This document shows, piece by piece, positions 1 through 6,571 of a stretch of DNA of 10,530 bases. Source of the stretch: Actinomycetota bacterium (GTDB lineage Bacteria; Actinomycetota; Acidimicrobiia; Acidimicrobiales; Ilumatobacteraceae); the NCBI GenBank assembly GCA_005805045.1, contig SYNW01000101.1, forward strand, positions 1-10,530. The letters run 5' to 3'. The position numbers and the translations under genes are program-made. Positions within the stretch are counted from its first letter, which is position 1. Every line of letters begins with the position of its first letter. The notes under the pieces were generated by a model. That model was not told the origin of the DNA. It worked only from the letters and a program-made list of their open reading frames with translations, and did not search any database.

Positions 1-1
1 A

Positions 2-376
2 GAGTTAGTTATGGATCTGCGTCTCAGCATTTACGGGCTTGAAGCAGCGTGGGCGAGCGCAAACGAAAAAGCGTGGCAGGGACAAGGGCGCAATTTGAGT
101 GGCCGGGTGATTGAGATGTCGTCGCTGGTTTTTTTGCGTTGGCGTGAAGTTGAGATTCATCATGCAGACTTGAACTTAGGCTTTAGTTACGACGACTTAA
201 CGCCGTTATACGTGCGACTTGAATTGGATCAGCAGATAATGCTGTGGCGTAGCCGCAAACCGATGGGTATGACTGAAATACCAGATGTTGCGAAAAAATT
301 ATCTCCGTCGCAACGCTTGGCGTGGTTGATGGGTCGTGTTGAAGTTGCAGGTCTCGCTAAACCTGAACCTCTGTAA
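2..376 (+). CDS. Mycothiol-dependent maleylpyruvate isomerase family protein, C-terminal part (5' end outside window)
   Basis: The reading frame is open to the left edge, so this is the tail of a longer gene; the ATG at 11 is internal to it and probably not the real start. The readable part (about 124 residues) resembles the DinB-like maleylpyruvate isomerase family that uses mycothiol and a divalent metal. Counting from the ATG at 11, the segment REVEIHHADL (residues 45-54) matches the family's metal-binding helix: Glu46 and His50 have the E-x3-H spacing known from the Corynebacterium glutamicum enzyme. The ending ...LAWLMGRVEVAGL also fits the C-terminal region of the family. Many members have unknown substrates, so maleylpyruvate should not be assumed. 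The third metal ligand, an N-terminal His, would lie outside the window. The gene converges on the GNAT gene and overlaps it by 20 bp. Confidence 0.7.
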   Translation, partial: ELVMDLRLSIYGLEAAWASANEKAWQGQGRNLSGRVIEMSSLVFLRWREVEIHHADLNLGFSYDDLTPLYVRLELDQQIMLWRSRKPMGMTEIPDVAKKLSPSQRLAWLMGRVEVAGLAKPEPL

Positions 377-818
377 CGACCAAATGATGAGGCATTTGGG
401 TGACGCTTTCGGTGAAGCCATCGCCGACTGAAACAAAATTGTTGCGCAGATAAAAAGCCAGTGCTGAATCTCGAGCTTTGGCCCAAATATATTTTGCGCC
501 GTGTGTTTTGGCATGAGTGATGCCTGCATCAAGCAGTAGTTTGCCGAGCCCTGACTTTTGATGCGATGCAGACACGGCCATGCCTCGCAGTTGAATTGCT
601 TTGGCTGAAGGGTCGTCTTGCCACGAGTTGATCACCCAGGTTGAAGTGGCGATCAAATTTTTGTTTTGATCGAAGATACCCAAGTGAACCGTGCCCTGTT
701 GCGTGTCTTCGGTATATTTGGGATCTTTATTTGGTGTGTCGGCGCGCAAGACTGCCGTGCGCAGAGTGTAAGTTTCTTCAGTCGAAATTTTTACGACTTG
801 AAAGTTTTGTATAGCCAC
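357..818 (-). CDS. GNAT family N-acetyltransferase, last gene of the thiamine operon
   Basis: This 153-residue protein has the size and layout of a single-domain Gcn5-related N-acetyltransferase. Strand 4 (QLRGMAV, residues 76-82) runs into the acetyl-CoA pyrophosphate loop Q87-K-S-G90-L-G92-K, which matches the family's Q/R-x-x-G-x-G/A motif. The C-terminal part A-x-x-F-Y-x-R-N-N-F (about 119-128) is the usual alpha4/beta7 region. The N-terminal LRTAVLR segment (19-25) recalls the YjcF/ElaA-like subgroup. The substrate cannot be told from sequence. It starts with GTG, three bases after the thiQ stop codon, with no clear Shine-Dalgarno sequence, so it is probably translated by coupling to thiQ. 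Its position as the fifth gene behind a TPP riboswitch suggests thiamine-dependent expression, but a role in thiamine metabolism is only a guess. Confidence 0.85.
   Translation of the reverse strand: MAIQNFQVVKISTEETYTLRTAVLRADTPNKDPKYTEDTQQGTVHLGIFDQNKNLIATSTWVINSWQDDPSAKAIQLRGMAVSASHQKSGLGKLLLDAGITHAKTHGAKYIWAKARDSALAFYLRNNFVSVGDGFTESVTQMPHHLVVTEVQV
380..399. terminator. 7-bp inverted repeat at the convergent gene ends, weak terminator candidate
   Basis: The arms CCAAATG (380-386) and CATTTGG (393-399) form a perfect 7-bp stem around a 6-nt loop, just past the stop codon of the left-edge gene and inside the last codons of the GNAT gene. No T-run follows on either strand, so a standard intrinsic terminator is not shown. 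The position between convergent genes is the main reason to list it. Confidence 0.25.
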
Positions 819-821
819 GAA

Positions 822-1454
822 TTATGAGATTAGTTGGCGCAAGTCGAGCACCCTGTCGGCGATCGCCGATGCTTCGGCTTTGTCGTGAGTGACATGCAAG
901 ACGGTTGTGCCACGTGAGCGCAATAATTTGCTCAGATCTTCGAGCAGGCGTTCGTGCAGCTCTGGGTCTAAGCCGGTGAGTGGTTCGTCGAGCAGTAAAA
1001 CTTTAGGTTCAGCGACCAGTGCGCGGGCGACAGCTATGCGTTTTGCTTCGCCACCCGAAAGATTGGCGACTGTTCGATCGATGAGATGATTCAGACCGAC
1101 GAGGGAAAGAACTTCGTGCACCTTTCGATCCACAGTTTTTCTGTCTACTCGTTTTATTTTTAACGCGTATGCAATGTTTTGACCGACGTTCATGTGTGGA
1201 AACAGTTGGTTGTCTTGAAACACCATGCCAATGTTGCGCAAGTGGGATGGTTGATGGGTGATGTCTTGATTATCGAGGCGAATCGTGCCCGAATTGATTG
1301 CTTCGAGACCAGTGATGCAACGCAACAAAGTTGTTTTACCCGAGCCACTTGGGCCGGTGAGGGCGACGATTTCTTGGCTTTTGATCGTGAGAGAAAGATT
1401 TGCAAAGAGTTGCGAAGACTCATAGACGACGGTGGCTTTGTCAATTTCAAGCAT
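822..1454 (-). CDS. thiQ: Thiamine ABC transporter ATP-binding protein
   Basis: A 210-residue ABC ATPase that would power thiamine import with ThiB and ThiP at the inner face of the membrane. All nucleotide-binding motifs are present: Walker A GPSGSGKTT (34-42), Q-loop Gln80, signature LSGGE (132-136), Walker B VLLLDEP (152-158), D-loop GLD and switch His190. The length suits ThiQ, which lacks the long regulatory C-terminal domain of sugar or iron importer ATPases. The ATG at 1454 is chosen because the protein then begins MLEIDKATV, the usual first strand of the fold, and because it overlaps the thiP stop by 8 nt (ATGCTTGA). The frame is open upstream to 1631, but that stretch only reads through thiP and is not conserved-looking. 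Substrate assignment rests on the neighbours; the ATPase alone would not distinguish thiamine from Fe3+ or spermidine. Confidence 0.9.
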   Translation of the reverse strand: MLEIDKATVVYESSQLFANLSLTIKSQEIVALTGPSGSGKTTLLRCITGLEAINSGTIRLDNQDITHQPSHLRNIGMVFQDNQLFPHMNVGQNIAYALKIKRVDRKTVDRKVHEVLSLVGLNHLIDRTVANLSGGEAKRIAVARALVAEPKVLLLDEPLTGLDPELHERLLEDLSKLLRSRGTTVLHVTHDKAEASAIADRVLDLRQLIS

Positions 1455-3009
1455 AAGAGTTTTGTTTGTCGATAATAAAGATGATTGTGATGCTAAATAG
1501 TGCGAGCAGAGTTGCCAAGACGAACGCTTGTGTTCGCAGTGAGTCGCCTGGGCGAGAAAGTAAGCGAGAGATCGTAATTGGCAGAGTTTCAGCGCCTCGC
1601 CGAGCGAGAAAACTGCTTGCGCCGAATTCACCGATTGAAACAGCAGCAGAAATTGCAGCTGCCGCGGAGACTGCGCGGCGAATTATTTTAAAGTCGACGT
1701 TGCGCCAGGTTTGCCACGACGATGCGCCGAGCACATTTGAGGCTTGTCGAAGTGAGTCGGGAATTGCTTGTAACACGGGCGAGATGATGCGCATGGCCAG
1801 CGGCAATGCGACGAGTGCGTGCGCCAAAGGCAACATCAATCGCGCGCCACGCCAGTCAATTGGTTGTGAGTCGAAAGTAATGATGATGCCGAGTCCGATT
1901 GCGACGGCTGAAACAATTATTGGGAGAGCGGTCAAACCAGAGATATAGCGAAACTTTTTGTTGCCATAAGTGATGCTGCAGGCGCTGAGTAGACCGAGAA
2001 GTGTGGCCAGCATCATGGCAAATATTGCGTAGATAAGGGTCTTTGTTAGCGACTGCACAATTTCAGGATTAGTGAAGACAGCGCGCCAGGCGGCGATTGT
2101 GAATCTTGAATTTATTACTACTGACTTCAGGGCGATGGCAAAAACTGGCACGATGGCAAATGCTGTTGAGCCTGTGAGGATGACCATTGCGGCGATTTTT
2201 TGATTTTTCGTGCGTAAGTGTCGTTGGCGAGAAATTGTTGGTCGAGTTGTTTGCTCGACGGTTCGGCCAGTTTGTTTGTTTGTAACGAAAAAAACTGCAG
2301 CGATGACGATGATTTGTAGTGCGCTAAGCATCACTGCGCCCGAGACATCACCGAGTTGCATGGCTCGAAAGTAGATTTCGGTTTCAATTGTCGAGCGGGA
2401 GGGTCCACCAAGAATTCGCACCACGCCATATGAGGTAAAACAGAGGGTGAACACGACGAGGGCAGCATTGACGATTGCTTTGCGCAGAAGAGGCATCGTG
2501 AGCGTGGTGAACAACTTAAGTGGTGATGCGCCAAGAGTTCGTGCTGCGTCATCAAGATATGGATGAATTTGCACCCAGCGTGCGCTAATTAATCGAGCGG
2601 CGAAACCAAAGTTGAAGTAGACATGCGCCAGAATCAAGGCGAACGCGGTGCGATGCAGGTTGTTTGGCAAGATTTGCAGAAACGCGGCGCCGACGACGAT
2701 GCTCGGCAAAACAAACGGCATGGTGATCAGGCTTGTCGTGAATCGCTGAGATGCAAATCTGAAGTTTGCCGTGCAAAAAGCGATTGGCAGGGCGACAAGT
2801 AGCGCAGCGGCAGTACTCGCGAGCGCTTGCCAGGTTGTGAACCAAACAACACTACGAATCGTCGTTGTGCGTAGAAGGTTTAACGAGTCAAGTTGCAATG
2901 ACGAGACAAAAATGTTGACTACCGGCGCGACGACGAGCGCACAGATGACAGCAATTGGTAATGCAGCCAGCCATTTAGTGGCCGGACTGCGATTATAAAT
3001 AGTTGCCAT
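1447..3009 (-). CDS. thiP: Thiamine ABC transporter permease, fused two-domain form
   Basis: A 520-residue membrane protein made of two tandem BPD-type permease domains, as in enterobacterial ThiP (about 530 residues) and FbpB-type permeases. Hydrophobic segments are spread along the whole length, beginning near residues 14-35. Each half carries an EAA-type cytoplasmic loop that docks the ATPase: D-D-A-A-R-T-L-G-A-S at about 153-162, followed by TMPLLRKAI, and R-Q-A-S-N-V-L-G-A-S at about 421-430. A charged linker at about 245-272 separates the halves. One polypeptide can therefore form the whole channel with two ThiQ subunits. The ATG at 3009 lies 5 nt after the thiB stop and has no obvious Shine-Dalgarno sequence, which suggests reinitiation. 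Thiamine specificity comes from thiB, thiN and the riboswitch upstream. Confidence 0.92.
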   Translation of the reverse strand: MATIYNRSPATKWLAALPIAVICALVVAPVVNIFVSSLQLDSLNLLRTTTIRSVVWFTTWQALASTAAALLVALPIAFCTANFRFASQRFTTSLITMPFVLPSIVVGAAFLQILPNNLHRTAFALILAHVYFNFGFAARLISARWVQIHPYLDDAARTLGASPLKLFTTLTMPLLRKAIVNAALVVFTLCFTSYGVVRILGGPSRSTIETEIYFRAMQLGDVSGAVMLSALQIIVIAAVFFVTNKQTGRTVEQTTRPTISRQRHLRTKNQKIAAMVILTGSTAFAIVPVFAIALKSVVINSRFTIAAWRAVFTNPEIVQSLTKTLIYAIFAMMLATLLGLLSACSITYGNKKFRYISGLTALPIIVSAVAIGLGIIITFDSQPIDWRGARLMLPLAHALVALPLAMRIISPVLQAIPDSLRQASNVLGASSWQTWRNVDFKIIRRAVSAAAAISAAVSIGEFGASSFLARRGAETLPITISRLLSRPGDSLRTQAFVLATLLALFSITIIFIIDKQNSYA

Positions 3010-3014
3010 GAGGA

Positions 3015-4130
3015 TTAACGCAGAACGATGTCGGTGAATTCGTCGAGCCAGATGAGAAGATTGCGAGAAATCAGATCTGGGTCAAGTTGCAACGGTGACT
3101 CTGGACGCAGTGAATATTTGACAAAGTCCTCCGGCAGTTTGGCTTTTTTGTTAGCGGGGTAGACGAACAGTGTGAGCGGTAGATCTTCTTGGAATTTAAT
3201 GTCGGTCAAATAGTCGATCAACAGTTGCGCTTCGCGTTCATGTTTAGTGCCGCGAAGAATGCCCGCAAATTCAACTTGACGAAAACATGTCAGTGCAGCA
3301 ACAGCGGTCGGGGCAGTAGCCGGACGGGGATTCGCGAAAATCATTTCGGCTGGTGGGCTTGATCCGTAACTTACGACGATTGGTCGATCGCCCTTGCCTG
3401 ACGAACCAGAAAATTCTGTGTAGTAGGCGGTCGTCCAGTCGCCGACAATGAGCGCCCCGTTTTGTTTTAGCGATTTCCAATAATCGCCCCAACCGTCTTG
3501 GCCGAATTCGGCGATTGTTGCGAGCATGAATGCCAAACCAGGTGATGAACTAACGGGGCTCGGCACGACGAGCAGGTTCGCGTAGTTCGATGAAGTTAGC
3601 GCACGCAAGGTGAGTGGTGGCGCCAGGTTGCGTTGTTTGAACCAATTGACGTCGTAGTTGATGCACACATCGCCCGTGTCGACGGGGGTCGCCTCGTTGT
3701 TCGGTACAAGATTGCGAGCCGACTCGTCGAGATCTGCAAGATTTTTTGTCGCGAACGAAGTGAAAATATTTTTTGAGAGTGCACGCGAAAGCAGTGTGTT
3801 GTCGACGCCCCACAACACGTCAGCTTCGGGGTTGCCAGAAGTGAGACCGGCTTTTGTGACAAGTTCGCCGGCGTCGCCACCAAGTATGACTTCAACAGTG
3901 ATACCAGTTTGCGTGGTGAAGTCATCAAAAATGTTTGGTGAAGGAGTAAATGAGTCGTAGGCAAGAAGTGTGAGAGTGACCTGGTTGGTCGACGTAATTG
4001 ATGGCCCTACCGAGTCGTTGCTTGATGAATCAGTTGAATCGCCGATTGATTGATTGTCTCCACAGGCGTTGGCGAGCAGGGCGGTGGCGAGAAAGGCCGT
4101 GAGTATTTTATGTTTGTTCGGCAATTTCAT
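3015..4130 (-). CDS. thiB: Thiamine-binding lipoprotein of ABC transporter
   Basis: A 371-residue extracytoplasmic solute-binding protein of the ThiB/TbpA family (iron/thiamine class). The N-terminus has a basic start, a hydrophobic stretch (about 10-20) and a lipobox-like site ending ANAC at Cys23, followed by a Ser/Asp/Asn-rich linker to about residue 50. This fits a membrane-anchored lipoprotein, although Asn at -2 is not ideal. Recognisable ThiB blocks follow: AYDSF (57-61), EADVLWGVDNTLLSRAL (102-118), DVCINYD (154-160), SSSPGLAF (194-201), DWTTAYYTEFSGS (231-243) and SYGSSPPAE (254-262). The Tyr/Trp-rich blocks correspond to regions that in E. coli TbpA surround the thiazolium and pyrimidine rings. 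The start ATG overlaps the thiN stop as ATGA (4127-4130), so the two genes are translationally coupled. Confidence 0.93.
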   Translation of the reverse strand: MKLPNKHKILTAFLATALLANACGDNQSIGDSTDSSSNDSVGPSITSTNQVTLTLLAYDSFTPSPNIFDDFTTQTGITVEVILGGDAGELVTKAGLTSGNPEADVLWGVDNTLLSRALSKNIFTSFATKNLADLDESARNLVPNNEATPVDTGDVCINYDVNWFKQRNLAPPLTLRALTSSNYANLLVVPSPVSSSPGLAFMLATIAEFGQDGWGDYWKSLKQNGALIVGDWTTAYYTEFSGSSGKGDRPIVVSYGSSPPAEMIFANPRPATAPTAVAALTCFRQVEFAGILRGTKHEREAQLLIDYLTDIKFQEDLPLTLFVYPANKKAKLPEDFVKYSLRPESPLQLDPDLISRNLLIWLDEFTDIVLR

Positions 4131-4789
4131 GATTTTTTCTGCTGTTGGTGCGTGACGATTAGTTGACCCGTCTTGACCGTGACTGATACTTGCTCGGTAG
4201 TTGCGATGTTGCCTACACCGCGGGTCTCAAAGTTGGTGAGAGTTGCGTCATTTAGTTGCCAGCGCAAACCAGTTGTGGATATTTCTTCTGATTTGTTGCT
4301 GAAACTTTGCAGGCCAATCGTGTCGCCGATTTCAACCGCAAATTCGCAGGTAGCCGGGCCTTGTAGCGCAAACAGGTGAGCGTCGTTCCACAGTGCTTCG
4401 ACATTTGTTTCGCGCAGTTTTGGATTGAACATTGCCGCCACGAAACCGAATTGATGATCGAGTCTGCCGCCGCCGGCGGTGATGATGACGATACGTTCAG
4501 ATCTTTTGTCGGCGGCAAACAGTAGCGCCGACTCCAGATCGGTGAAGTCTTTGTCAGCGCTGTGGCGAATGATTTGTGCGCCCTCGGAAGTGGCGCGGGC
4601 GAGCGCAGTTTCATCCACTGAATCAAAGTCACCAATGACGATGTCGACATGGATATCAAGTTTCTGAGCCGTGTGCAGGCCGGAGTCGGCGGCGATCACG
4701 AGACTTACATTTTGGATTGTGCGCGTTGCATCGAGTGTGGCGTCGTTTGGTGGGAGACCGCCACTAAAAATTAGAGTTGTGTTTGGCAT
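4127..4789 (-). CDS. thiN: Thiamine pyrophosphokinase
   Basis: A 220-residue cytosolic enzyme that transfers pyrophosphate from ATP to thiamine, giving TPP and AMP. Family hallmarks are AADSGLH (34-40), the Mg/ATP-binding GDFDS (53-57), K80-DFTDLE and the GGGRLDH block (106-112), followed by a C-terminal beta domain that binds thiamine. The ATG at 4789 is chosen because the protein then starts MPNTTLIFSGG, the expected first strand. AGGA at 4801-4798 sits 8 nt upstream as its ribosome-binding site. Another in-frame ATG at 4810 would add seven residues, but it lies in the conserved TAATGCCAG segment of the riboswitch aptamer and so is unlikely to be used. First gene of the operon; expression should fall when TPP is plentiful. 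Direct pyrophosphorylation of imported thiamine marks this as a salvage route. Confidence 0.93.
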   Translation of the reverse strand: MPNTTLIFSGGLPPNDATLDATRTIQNVSLVIAADSGLHTAQKLDIHVDIVIGDFDSVDETALARATSEGAQIIRHSADKDFTDLESALLFAADKRSERIVIITAGGGRLDHQFGFVAAMFNPKLRETNVEALWNDAHLFALQGPATCEFAVEIGDTIGLQSFSNKSEEISTTGLRWQLNDATLTNFETRGVGNIATTEQVSVTVKTGQLIVTHQQQKKS

Positions 4790-4792
4790 AAT

Positions 4793-4884
4793 CGCTTTCC
4801 TAGCTGGCATTACCCAGATCAGGTGTGCGGGTCGGTGACGGCGGCCACCCTCTCAGCCCACCGAACCAGTGGACTCCCCGTGCG
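4793..4884 (-). promoter_or_regulatory. TPP (THI-element) riboswitch
   Basis: Read on the minus strand, the region carries the conserved parts of a thiamine pyrophosphate aptamer in order: CGGGGAGTCC (4880-4871), a short hairpin with the CCACTGG/TTCGGTGG arms, GGCTGAGAGGG (about 4858-4848), then GACCCGCACACCTGATCTGG, and finally TAATGCCAGCTAGGAAA. The core GCTGAGA and ACCTGATCTGG...TAATGCCAG blocks match the consensus closely. A short P1 helix can form between CGC at 4884-4882 and GCG at 4795-4793. The ribosome-binding sequence AGGA of thiN (4801-4798) is inside the 3' part of the aptamer. Ligand binding should therefore hide it and block translation, without a separate expression platform. 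No intrinsic terminator is visible between the aptamer and thiN. Confidence 0.95.
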
Positions 4885-4894
4885 TAATGACTTC

Positions 4895-4903
4895 ACTATA
4901 ACA
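4895..4903 (-). promoter_or_regulatory. Predicted extended -10 promoter of the thiamine operon
   Basis: On the minus strand TGTTATAGT fits the extended -10 pattern TGnTAnnnT, with TATAGT at 4900-4895. Transcription would then start near 4888, only a few bases before the P1 helix of the riboswitch at 4884. No good -35 box is seen at the usual distance (TGCGCT at 4923-4918 is poor), which is tolerated in extended -10 promoters. The placement relative to the aptamer is the strongest support. Confidence 0.5.
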
Positions 4904-4940
4904 ACTTCAATTGCGTTAGCGCAGGTAGCCTGCTTATTCA

Positions 4941-5597
4941 ATGAGTCAAGTAAGCCCCCTTGCAGGCGTCGCGCCTGCGACCAGTCCGTTAGTCGCGTCT
5001 ATCGACACGATCATCACGATTACGCCGGTTGCTCACGCGAAATTAATTGAGTTGCGCGATGCCGAATCTGAACGCGAGCGGCTTGGATTGCGTCTTGAAA
5101 TTTTGTCGGGTCCTGGTGAGGACTTTCGCTACGACTTGGTGTTCGACGAGTTTGTCAAGGCGGCTTTCACCGACGAAGTGCGCACGATCAATGGGTTGAA
5201 AATAATTATCGGAGCGAAGTATTTAGATCTGTTGCGTGGTGCAGAACTTGATCATGATGATGCCAAGGGTTTACTGATTCGCAATCCGAATAAACCGTTG
5301 AAGGCCAGTTTTGAAGGGCTCGTCGCTGACGACGAGATTTCGGCGCAGATTGAGGCGATTGTATTTAATGACGTCAACCCGGCTTTGTCGGCGCACGGTG
5401 GGTTCGTGACTTTTGCAGGTCACGACAAAGAGGGCACGGCTTATTTCACCATGGGCGGTGGGTGTCACGGTTGCTCAATGTCGCGCCAGACGATGCTGGA
5501 GGGTGTGCAGACGATGTTGGTTGAGCAGGTGCCGGCGATTACGCGCGTGCGCGACATAACGGATCACTCGACTGGTGCTAATCCCTATTATTCGTAA
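4941..5597 (+). CDS. nfuA: NfuA-type Fe-S cluster carrier (degenerate A-type domain plus NifU C-terminal domain)
   Basis: A 218-residue protein with two domains. Residues about 24-117 resemble the HesB/IscA A-type fold (start ITITPVAHAKLIEL; LRLEILSGPG...YDLVFDE) but contain no cysteine, as in E. coli NfuA, where this domain binds partners rather than a cluster. Residues about 132-208 form the NifU C-terminal domain with the cluster-binding C175-H-G-C178 inside GGGCHGCSMS. Two monomers would share a 4Fe-4S cluster through these cysteines and pass it to target apoproteins. The ATG at 4941 is the first possible start after an in-frame stop at 4926. It has no convincing Shine-Dalgarno sequence, so the mRNA may be nearly leaderless (TAGCCT at 4926-4931 or TATAAC at 4897-4902 could be -10 boxes). 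The first 20 or so residues are an Ala/Pro/Ser-rich extension. Divergent from the thiamine operon. Confidence 0.9.
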   Translation: MSQVSPLAGVAPATSPLVASIDTIITITPVAHAKLIELRDAESERERLGLRLEILSGPGEDFRYDLVFDEFVKAAFTDEVRTINGLKIIIGAKYLDLLRGAELDHDDAKGLLIRNPNKPLKASFEGLVADDEISAQIEAIVFNDVNPALSAHGGFVTFAGHDKEGTAYFTMGGGCHGCSMSRQTMLEGVQTMLVEQVPAITRVRDITDHSTGANPYYS

Positions 5598-5651
5598 TTT
5601 GTCAATGACCTAAAACGCGAAGATTTGGGCTTATGTAGAGGGCGTATTGAC

Positions 5652-5660
5652 TGATAGTTT
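5652..5660 (+). promoter_or_regulatory. Predicted extended -10 promoter of the pyrimidine-catabolism operon
   Basis: TGATAGTTT fits TGnTAnnnT and lies in the 98-bp gap before the nitrilase-family gene. Transcription would start near 5667 and leave a leader of about 29 nt containing the strong ribosome-binding site AAGGGG (5683-5688, 7 nt before the ATG). A TTGACT at 5647-5652 could instead be a -35 box with TAACTA (5671-5676) as a weak -10. The sequence does not decide between them. I see no clear operator palindrome in the gap. Confidence 0.35.
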
Positions 5661-5695
5661 GGTGAGCAAATAACTAAAATTTAAGGGGATAGATC

Positions 5696-6538
5696 ATGGC
5701 TCGCACAGTGCGCGCGGCGTTATTGCAGACCGATTGGACCGGCGACAAAGGCACGATGATTGACAAGCACGAGGCGCAAGCCCGTGAAGCCGCCAAGCAA
5801 GGCGCACAAGTGATGTGCTTTCAAGAATTGTTTTACGGCCCGTATTTCTGCCAGGTGCAAGAGCCAGAGTATTACTCGTACACGGAGCCGATTCCGGATG
5901 GACCAACGACGAAACGATTTCAGGCACTCGCCAAAGAACTCGGCATGGTTCTCATCTTGCCGATGTATGAAATTGTGCAACCGGGTTTGTATTACAACAC
6001 TGCCGCAGTGGTAGATGCCGACGGAAAATATCTCGGGAAATATCGCAAGCAACATATTCCGCAGGTGAAAGGTTTTTGGGAGAAGTATTACTTCACGCCA
6101 GGCACCGGTGGGTATCCTGTTTTCGACACGGCAGTTGGCAAAGTTGGCGTTTACATTTGCTACGACAGACACTTTCCTGAAGGCTGGCGTGCGCTTGGTT
6201 TGAACGGTGCAGAGATCGTGTTCAATCCGTCGGCGACAAGTCGCGGACTGAGTGAATATATTTGGAAGATTGAGCAACCGGCAGCGGCAGTTGCCAATAT
6301 GTATTACGTCGGAGCGATCAACCGAGTGGGCATCGAGCCACTCGGCGACGACGACTTCTACGGTCAGAGTTATTTTGTCGACCCAGAAGGCAAATTTGTC
6401 GGCAATCAAGGTGACCCGCACAAGCCGGAGTTGATCGTGCGCGATCTGGATTTGGACAAGATCAAAACAGTGCGAGATCGCTGGGCGTTTTATCGCGATC
6501 GTCGCCCAGACGCATACGACGAATTAGTGGAGCGCTAA
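5696..6538 (+). CDS. Beta-ureidopropionase / N-carbamoyl-beta-amino acid amidohydrolase (nitrilase superfamily)
   Basis: A 280-residue cytosolic carbon-nitrogen hydrolase, predicted to hydrolyse N-carbamoyl-beta-alanine (or N-carbamoyl-beta-aminoisobutyrate) to the beta-amino acid, CO2 and ammonia. The superfamily's catalytic residues are all visible: Glu44 (CFQELF), Lys118 (YRKQHIP), the structural Glu129 (WEKYYF) and nucleophile Cys155 (ICYDRHFPE). The KQHIP and FTPG...FDT blocks and the ICYDRHFPEGWR segment are shared by beta-ureidopropionases and by N-carbamoylputrescine amidohydrolase (AguB). AguB is the main alternative by sequence, but the dihydropyrimidinase gene 33 nt downstream favours the pyrimidine reading. 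It is shorter than the mammalian enzyme (about 384 residues) and typical for bacterial forms. First gene of the operon, with a strong Shine-Dalgarno sequence. Confidence 0.87.
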   Translation: MARTVRAALLQTDWTGDKGTMIDKHEAQAREAAKQGAQVMCFQELFYGPYFCQVQEPEYYSYTEPIPDGPTTKRFQALAKELGMVLILPMYEIVQPGLYYNTAAVVDADGKYLGKYRKQHIPQVKGFWEKYYFTPGTGGYPVFDTAVGKVGVYICYDRHFPEGWRALGLNGAEIVFNPSATSRGLSEYIWKIEQPAAAVANMYYVGAINRVGIEPLGDDDFYGQSYFVDPEGKFVGNQGDPHKPELIVRDLDLDKIKTVRDRWAFYRDRRPDAYDELVER

Positions 6539-6571
6539 GAAATTTCAATCAATTAATGAGCAGGGGGAAGA

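Noticed and set aside
1455..1631. N-terminal extension of the ThiQ frame upstream of 1454
   Set aside because: The extra 59 residues run through thiP in another frame and look nothing like an ABC ATPase. The ATG at 1454 gives the normal start and an 8-nt overlap typical of coupled genes.
822..4130. Reading the transporter as an Fe3+ or spermidine/putrescine importer
   Set aside because: The ATPase and permease families are similar, but the binding protein has ThiB-specific blocks and the operon starts with a TPP riboswitch and thiamine pyrophosphokinase.
4790..4810. Start of thiN at the ATG at 4810
   Set aside because: This ATG belongs to the conserved TAATGCCAG segment of the TPP aptamer. 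The ATG at 4789 has a properly spaced AGGA and begins the family's first strand.
5598..5695. Possible operator palindrome around TATTGACT...AGCAAATA before the catabolic operon
   Set aside because: Only the outer few bases match when the arms are compared; the symmetry is too weak to call a regulator site.
5720..6421. Long open frame (233 codons) on the minus strand opposite the beta-ureidopropionase gene
   Set aside because: The product shows no recognisable family and is rich in Cys, Arg and His, as expected from the complement of a conserved gene. The plus-strand protein has all its catalytic residues.
5696..6538. Assignment of the nitrilase-family gene as N-carbamoylputrescine amidohydrolase (AguB)
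   Set aside because: Sequence alone allows it, but no agmatine deiminase is nearby and the next gene is dihydropyrimidinase, whose product is the substrate of beta-ureidopropionase.
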